Assembly: GCA_965214375.1 (NCBI GenBank)
Contig: OZ243947.1
Location: forward strand, 1 to 64,000
Direction: 5' to 3'
From: Endobugula sp965214375
Lineage (GTDB): Bacteria > Pseudomonadota > Gammaproteobacteria > Pseudomonadales > Cellvibrionaceae
Length of the DNA: 64,000 bases
The translations under genes were made by a program, and so were the position numbers. Positions 59,316-64,000 of the stretch are shown here, in pieces. Position 1 is the first letter of the stretch. Each line of letters opens with the position of its first letter. Below the pieces are notes generated by a model. It searched no databases and was not told where the DNA came from. It saw only the letters and a list, made by a program, of their open reading frames with translations.

Positions 59316-59490
59316 TCGTGCTCGTTTGGTTCCATGTGAAACAGAATTTTATAGTGATGGCGATTCGCCGGAGTTATGGGTTAAAAGTTTAATTGATTCG
59401 TTGCTTGAATGTGCAACGGGTAAGCAAGTTCTGATTGATTATATCCATGTTATCGAGAGTACAGAGAATGCCGTTACAAGACCCCAGTAA
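59209..59490 (+). CDS. Outer-membrane spanin lipoprotein (Rz1-like)
   Basis: 93 residues with a lipoprotein signal (LMIVSVLLLLMACSSSP; lipidated Cys20) and a proline-containing mature part (ITEPVSAPKIDRARLVPCE). It starts inside the Rz-like gene in a different frame and continues beyond it. Partner of the i-spanin. Confidence 0.85.
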   Translation: MLRMINLLMIVSVLLLLMACSSSPSITEPVSAPKIDRARLVPCETEFYSDGDSPELWVKSLIDSLLECATGKQVLIDYIHVIESTENAVTRPQ

Positions 59491-59797
59491 TCATGGTTTG
59501 TTTATGTATTTGTTGGTGCTGGTTATAGCGCTGTGGGGTGGAACTGTTAACTACATTAGCCGAATTAAACGCGGTGTTGTTTCTCACTTTTCTATTGTTG
59601 AATGGATAGGTGAGTTAGTTATATCTGGCTTCTCTGGAGTTATCACGTTTTGGTTATGTGAGGCTGCTGGCTTTGATCAACTAATAACTGCGGCTTGTGT
59701 TGGTATTGCCGGTCATGCAGGTGGTCGTATGATTTTCTTTATTGAGCAGGTGATGATGAAGCGACTTGAACGCCTGTCAAAAAAGCTGGGTGATTAA
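59468..59797 (+). CDS. Phage holin
   Basis: 109 residues with about three helices (LFMYLLVLVIALWGGTVNYI, ELVISGFSGVITFWLCEAA, LITAACVGIAGHAGGRMIFF) and a charged C-terminus (KRLERLSKKLGD), fitting the LydA/phage_holin_2_3-like holins. ATG 59468 lies in the o-spanin end; the frame upstream is not needed. Controls timing of lysis. Confidence 0.8.
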   Translation: MPLQDPSNHGLFMYLLVLVIALWGGTVNYISRIKRGVVSHFSIVEWIGELVISGFSGVITFWLCEAAGFDQLITAACVGIAGHAGGRMIFFIEQVMMKRLERLSKKLGD

Positions 59798-59899
59798 AAA
59801 GGTACTCCATAGAAATCATGTGTATACGGGGGCGAAACCCGCGATCTTTTAACAGCTATATCATTTTTTAGAGGGGGTTCCGTTTTTGGGTTTAGTGTT

Positions 59900-60370
59900 A
59901 TGTCTGGTATGACTCAAGATGAAATAGCAACAAAGTTGGGTATGAGTTCACGCAATTTGCGCGATGTTTTAAAACGTCTTGATCTTGATCACAAAGAAAA
60001 TTCCTTTGATGAAATCCTGTTGGCTTACATTGAGCATCTAAGGTCAGTTGCTTCTGGTCGAGAAGCTACCAGTGTTAACGAGGCAAAAATTATTGCTGAG
60101 ACTCGTAAGCATTCGGCTATGGCTGATAAGTTGGAACGAGAATTGGCGAAAGAAGAGGGGTTACTACTGGAATCTGAGCAAGTTGCTCTATGTATGAGAG
60201 AGTGGATCGGTAGAACTAAGGCAGCATTTACCAATGCTATAGAAAACTTAGTTGAGTCTATCGAGAGTCAGCATTCCATTGTTGTTGATCATGAATATGC
60301 AGATAAGCTCACCGCCGATACCCTCAGAGCTGTTGCAGATTACCGGTTTAAATCTACAGAATCTGGTTGA
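59900..60370 (+). CDS. Terminase small subunit (Nu1/DUF1441-like)
   Basis: 156 residues. N-terminal helix-turn-helix (MTQDEIATKLGMSSRNLRDV) that would bind the packaging site, then a coiled coil (EAKIIAETRKHSAMADKLER, ELAKEEGLLLESEQ). Immediately before and overlapping the large subunit gene. The spacer at 59798-59899 contains GGGGG-rich sequence but no gene; the packaging site may lie there. Confidence 0.75.
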   Translation: MSGMTQDEIATKLGMSSRNLRDVLKRLDLDHKENSFDEILLAYIEHLRSVASGREATSVNEAKIIAETRKHSAMADKLERELAKEEGLLLESEQVALCMREWIGRTKAAFTNAIENLVESIESQHSIVVDHEYADKLTADTLRAVADYRFKSTESG

Positions 60371-62342
60371 GGAAGTTAGCGAAGAATTTTTGCCTCAAGA
60401 AGAATGTGGCACCATTGAGTGGATGGAGGAAAACCTTTATATCCCAAAAGAAGAGTCAGACAAGGACGGCCTTTATGATTCCGATATGACTCCGTATTTT
60501 TGGGGTATTGCTCACGCATTTGATCATCCAGAGGTTGAAATGTGCGCTGTGCAGAAAGCGGCGCAAATTGGATGGACGCTCTTATTATGTGGCTGGTTGT
60601 TTAAGGTTATCAAAACAGCGCCAACTAGAATTTTGGCCTTATTCTCAAAAGATGGGCAGGTCGTTAAATTTTTTGAGGATAAATTTAACCCTATTGGTAA
60701 AGTTTGTGCAGCATTAAGCAATGTTCTGGATTTTAGTACAAGCCGAAAAAGTGGTAATAGGGCTAACGAAAAAAAATACCCTGGTGGGTATATTCGAGGG
60801 TTTGGTTCTAACTCTGTATCTAATGTTAAATCTACACCGGCACCAAGAGTTGTCGTTGAAGAGTCAGACGATACAAATAAAAATGTAGGTGATCAAGGCG
60901 ATGCTATTCGCTTGTCGCGTGAACGCCTAAAACGCTGGTCAAATAAAAAATTTATCATTGGAGGAACGCCCTCGGTAGCTGATGTTTCTATTGTTGAGCA
61001 TCATGTAAAACTGGGTACTCAGCGAGTGTTGCCGATTGAGTGTCATGATTGTGGTGAGGCTCATGTATTAGATTGGGAGCATGTCAGTTGGTTAACTTCT
61101 GACACTATCGAACCTCATCCGGTTTTTGGTAATAAACTACCAGAAACGGCTGTTTATGTTTGCCCAGGTTGTGGATCAGCTTGGGATGATTGGCAGCGTA
61201 AAAAAAATATTTACGATACCTGCAAAAAAGCTCGTGATAGTGGTGATGAGTGGTGTGGTTGGGTAGCAACAGTTAAAGATGCTTCTATTAAAAACCAGAG
61301 TTTCAAAGATTTAAGTGAACTATATGTTTGTTTAAAAGGCACTAGCCTTGCTGATGTTGTAGAGGATTTTCTGGAGGCTGAAAAAGAGGCGGCGCTGGGT
61401 GATGAAAGTGCTCGTATTGTTTTTCAGAATTCCAAGTTAGCAAAAACTTATGCCTATGCTAGTGACGCTCCAGAAATTGAAACGCTAAAAGAGCGTGCAG
61501 AAAATTACGACGAATTCATCGTTCCCGATGGTGGCCTATTATTGACTGCCGGTGTTGATGTTCAAGATGATCGGTTAGCAATTGTTATTCGTGCTTGGGG
61601 ACATGATGAGGAGTCGTGGCTTGTTTACTGGGGCGAAATTTACGGCAATACGGTTGATAAAAATGATGCCGTATGGCGTGACCTTGAAAAAATACTTTTC
61701 CGTGAATTTAAGCACGAGAAAGGTTTTAGTCTTGGGATGTCGGCTGTATCTATTGATAGTTCTGATGGTGGAACTTCTGAGGCTGTTTACTCTTGGGTCA
61801 GGAAGCACCAAAAACGCGGTGTTATGGCGATCAAAGGTGCGTCTGATTTTGGTTCTGATCGAGAAATTTTTTCTCTGCCGCGATCCGTTGAAACTAATAA
61901 GAGTAATAGCAAGGCCTCTAGGTATGGATTAAAGGTCTATATCGTAGGCACAGGTAAAGCAAAGGACACATTCTCTAAGCGCTTAAAATTAATTGGATGT
62001 GGTGCTTCACGCTTGCACTGGTATGAGGATGTTCGTGATGATTACTATGAGCAAATTCTTGGTGAGGTTAAAGCTCCGCACCCTAAAGCTCGTGGCAAAT
62101 TAGTCTGGCAACCAAAAGCCGGTGTAAGAAACGAGGCGCTTGATTGTGAGGTTTATTGTCTTCATGCGGCGCGATCTCAAAAAGTCCACATTAAAACCCC
62201 TGCTGAGTGGGATAAGTTGCTTAATAAGCTTATGCAGGCTGATCTCTTTAGCCAAGTAGTAATTGAGAAAAAACAAAAAGAAGCTGCCAAGCCACAGCAA
62301 AATGATGATTGGTTGGGTGGCGTATCGGATGAATGGTTATGA
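60291..62342 (+). CDS. Terminase large subunit (GpA family)
   Basis: About 683 residues. ATPase: FWGIAHAFDHPEVEMCAVQK, AAQIGWTLLLCGWL (Walker-A-like) and RVVVEESDDTNK. Zinc-ribbon-like CHDCGEAH and CPGCGSAWDDW; nuclease: TAGVDVQDDRLAIVI with acidic residues, YVVG-type end LKVYIVGTGKAKD. Lambda GpA type, cuts and pumps DNA. ATG 60291 or 60297, overlapping the small subunit; the frame opens at 60252. Confidence 0.92.
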   Translation: MNMQISSPPIPSELLQITGLNLQNLVEEVSEEFLPQEECGTIEWMEENLYIPKEESDKDGLYDSDMTPYFWGIAHAFDHPEVEMCAVQKAAQIGWTLLLCGWLFKVIKTAPTRILALFSKDGQVVKFFEDKFNPIGKVCAALSNVLDFSTSRKSGNRANEKKYPGGYIRGFGSNSVSNVKSTPAPRVVVEESDDTNKNVGDQGDAIRLSRERLKRWSNKKFIIGGTPSVADVSIVEHHVKLGTQRVLPIECHDCGEAHVLDWEHVSWLTSDTIEPHPVFGNKLPETAVYVCPGCGSAWDDWQRKKNIYDTCKKARDSGDEWCGWVATVKDASIKNQSFKDLSELYVCLKGTSLADVVEDFLEAEKEAALGDESARIVFQNSKLAKTYAYASDAPEIETLKERAENYDEFIVPDGGLLLTAGVDVQDDRLAIVIRAWGHDEESWLVYWGEIYGNTVDKNDAVWRDLEKILFREFKHEKGFSLGMSAVSIDSSDGGTSEAVYSWVRKHQKRGVMAIKGASDFGSDREIFSLPRSVETNKSNSKASRYGLKVYIVGTGKAKDTFSKRLKLIGCGASRLHWYEDVRDDYYEQILGEVKAPHPKARGKLVWQPKAGVRNEALDCEVYCLHAARSQKVHIKTPAEWDKLLNKLMQADLFSQVVIEKKQKEAAKPQQNDDWLGGVSDEWL

Positions 62343-62554
62343 GTGCTTATTCTCTACAGCAGGCAAAAGATATGCTTGCTTATTATGTTAATGCTGAAAA
62401 GCAAGTATTGCAGGGAAAAACTATTACTAAAGGTGATCGTTCATGGACTCGTGAAAACTTGCCTGAGATTCGCAAAGGTCGCCAAGAATGGGCGGATACC
62501 GTTCGCCGTTTATCGGGTGGTCGTAAACCAGGCCCAGCCGTAGCGCAATTTTAA
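62339..62554 (+). CDS. gpW/DUF6148-like head-tail connector
   Basis: 71 residues: MSAYSLQQAKDMLAYYVNAE, GDRSWTRENLPEIRKGRQEW. ATG overlaps the terminase stop (ATGA). Position between terminase and portal matches lambda gpW; the sequence also fits DUF6148. Confidence 0.8.
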   Translation: MSAYSLQQAKDMLAYYVNAEKQVLQGKTITKGDRSWTRENLPEIRKGRQEWADTVRRLSGGRKPGPAVAQF

Positions 62555-62556
62555 TT

Positions 62557-64000
62557 ATGAAATTTTTAGATAAAGCAATAGCAGCCGTTTCTCCTGGTTG
62601 GGGTGCTTCTCGTGCTAAAAATAGGGCTGTGTTACAAGCGTATGATGCAGCGAGGCCAAGTCGTAATCATAAGGCGAAAGGGACGCACGCCAGTGGTGAT
62701 GCTGCTGTTCAGTGGGCAGGACGTTCTCTACGAGGTCAGGCCCGATACCTTGAGCAAAACAGCGATATGGTTGATGGTCTGTTGACTACGCTAGTCAATA
62801 ATATTGTTGGTAAAGATGGTATTGGTGTTGAACCTATGCCTTTGGATAAAGATGGCAATGTACATGAAGAATTTTCCAAAACATTATTGGCTGGTTTCTC
62901 TGAGTGGTCGTTGAAATGTGAGTCAACTGGCGAGTGGTCGCGTCCAGAGGTTGAGCGTTTAGTGTGTCGTACTTGGCTGCGGGATGGTGAATGCTTGGGT
63001 GAACATTTACTTGGGCGTATTCACGACTTTAAGCACCCTAATGGCGTGCTTCCATTTAGTTTGCAAGTGATGGAGCCTGATTTTTTACCTATGGATCACA
63101 TGGGTAAAAATATCATACAGGGTATTGAGCGCAACCAGTGGGGACAAGCAAAAGCCTACCATGTTTACCATCATCACCCTGGTGATATGGGTATGTACAA
63201 CATTCAGACGCGTTCTGTTGATGCTGAGCGCATGTTGCATATCAAACTGGTTAAGCGTCTGCATCAAGCTCGGGGTATCAGTATTCTTGCATCATCGTTA
63301 CAGCGTATCGGTGGATTGCAAAATTACGAAGAATCAGAACTTGTAGCTGCGCGTATCGCAGCGGCAATGGCGTTCTATATCAAAAAAGGAACACATGAGG
63401 ATTGGGTTGGTAGCGATGATGGTGATAAGCGGCGGCAGATACCTATTTCTCCAGGTACAGTTTTTGATGAATTAAAGCCAGGTGAAGATGTTGGCACTAT
63501 TGAGTCTAAGCGGCCTAGTTCGCTGTTACAGCCATTTAGGGATGCTATGGGCCGTATGGTTTGCTCTGCAACGCAAGCAAACTTCTCAAGTGTTTTTAAG
63601 CAATATGATGGTACTTATTCGGCGCAGCGTCAGGAGCTTGTTGAAAGTTATTTGAGTTATGGCGTTTTGTCTAATTCATTTATTAATCAATGGAGTCGGC
63701 CTAACTTCCGCCGTTACGTTCAAATTTCAACTATGTCTGGCGCAGTTGCGATTCCTAGTGATGTTGATACTAGGACGATATACCTCGCTTACTATCAGCC
63801 GCCAGTGATGCCGTGGATTGATCCTCATAAAGAGGCAAAAGGCCATGAAACGACAGTTGCCGGTAGATTTGGAACAGAGGCAGAGGTAATTCGTTCTCGC
63901 GGTAAAAATCCGCAGGAAGTTAAACGTCAGCGTATCAGGGAAATTCATGAAAACCGTGATAACGGTTTGGTGTTTTCTTCTGATCCTCATCATCAATATT
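62557..64000 (+). CDS. Phage portal protein (lambda gpB type), 3' end outside window
   Basis: 481 codons open to the window edge, starting MKFLDKAIAAVSPGWGASRA. Landmarks of the lambda-type portal: SRNHKAKGTHASGDAAVQWA, GQARYLEQNSDMVDG, VERLVCRTWLRDGECLGEHL, HIKLVKRLHQARGISILASS and QANFSSVFKQYDGTYSAQRQ. Forms the dodecameric DNA entry ring of the head. Two bases after the connector stop. No stop is seen. Confidence 0.93.
   Translation, partial: MKFLDKAIAAVSPGWGASRAKNRAVLQAYDAARPSRNHKAKGTHASGDAAVQWAGRSLRGQARYLEQNSDMVDGLLTTLVNNIVGKDGIGVEPMPLDKDGNVHEEFSKTLLAGFSEWSLKCESTGEWSRPEVERLVCRTWLRDGECLGEHLLGRIHDFKHPNGVLPFSLQVMEPDFLPMDHMGKNIIQGIERNQWGQAKAYHVYHHHPGDMGMYNIQTRSVDAERMLHIKLVKRLHQARGISILASSLQRIGGLQNYEESELVAARIAAAMAFYIKKGTHEDWVGSDDGDKRRQIPISPGTVFDELKPGEDVGTIESKRPSSLLQPFRDAMGRMVCSATQANFSSVFKQYDGTYSAQRQELVESYLSYGVLSNSFINQWSRPNFRRYVQISTMSGAVAIPSDVDTRTIYLAYYQPPVMPWIDPHKEAKGHETTVAGRFGTEAEVIRSRGKNPQEVKRQRIREIHENRDNGLVFSSDPHHQY

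Larger units (their letters stand above)
40729..64000. mobile_element. Lambda-like prophage (right end outside window)
   Basis: From the disrupted gene next to the integrase through portal, the order is: integrase, leftward early genes, CI-like repressor, Cro, methyltransferase, replication gene, Q-like antiterminator, lysis genes, terminase small and large, connector, portal. This is a lambdoid siphovirus plan. The left limit is uncertain: it could lie at ssrA (just outside 40729) or at tRNA-Lys, and the right limit is not in the window. Defective features include a substituted integrase and several stops in early genes. Confidence 0.85.

Overview
The window is chromosomal DNA of a gammaproteobacterium with a prophage at its right end. 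The gene order (purM-purN-DUF3108, DUF2066-hda, proS beside a small transglycosylase, ruvCAB-ybgC-tolQRAB-pal-cpoB-queE-queC) and protein sequences resemble those of marine Pseudomonadales/Cellvibrionales-type bacteria; the genus cannot be settled from the sequence. Many genes are eroding: at least nine loci carry an in-frame stop or frameshift, and most of the stops could come from a C-to-T change in a Gln or Arg codon. This suggests relaxed selection, for example in a host-restricted or bottlenecked lineage.

Layout. 1-9 kb: 5-oxoprolinase subunits, uppP, apeB, trpS, small conserved genes, alaA/msrB and tRNA-Glu/tRNA-Gly. 9-11.5 kb: pyrD surrounded by three decayed genes (an alpha/beta hydrolase piece, a DUF1315 gene, slyD). 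11.5-19 kb: purine genes, DUF2066-hda, wrbA-arsC, a CheY/CheC pair and a TauE-like exporter. 19-22.3 kb: an AT-rich accessory patch with attC-like integron recombination sites, broken cassette-like genes, a structured leader, a vapBC module and a duplicated transglycosylase tail. 22.3-39.4 kb: housekeeping genes (proS, aspS, Holliday-junction resolvasome, Tol-Pal envelope system, two queuosine genes, tRNA-Lys). 39.5-40.7 kb: a broken CoiA-like gene and ssrA (tmRNA).

40.7 kb to the end: a lambda-like siphovirus prophage. A leftward early operon (integrase, DUF4224, PAPS-reductase-like/peptidase fusion, dNMP kinase) and a rightward operon (cro, methyltransferase, replication gene with internal origin, Q-like antiterminator, tandem terminators, lysis cassette, terminase, portal) are controlled by a CI-like repressor through shared 16-bp operators. 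The integrase has lost at least one catalytic arginine and several early genes are broken, so the prophage is probably grounded. A 4.77-kb transposon with an IS1595-type transposase has inserted into the gene next to the integrase. It has 26-bp perfect inverted repeats and 8-bp target duplications, and carries a DUF6471 protein, a C5 DNA methyltransferase and a MORC-like GHKL ATPase, a likely mobile defence or modification cassette.

The most notable observation is in the prophage methyltransferase (55.27-56.61 kb). Two overlapping frames of the same ~340 bp both encode family-conserved sequence: motifs IV-VIII of a C5 methyltransferase in one frame, and the N-terminal region of its target-recognition half in the other. 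A 10-G tract puts both out of phase, and one added G would restore both at once. This looks like a split, overprinted and possibly phase-variable methyltransferase. Two intergenic hairpin elements that each present two CsrA/RsmA-type GGA loops on unrelated stems are also of interest.
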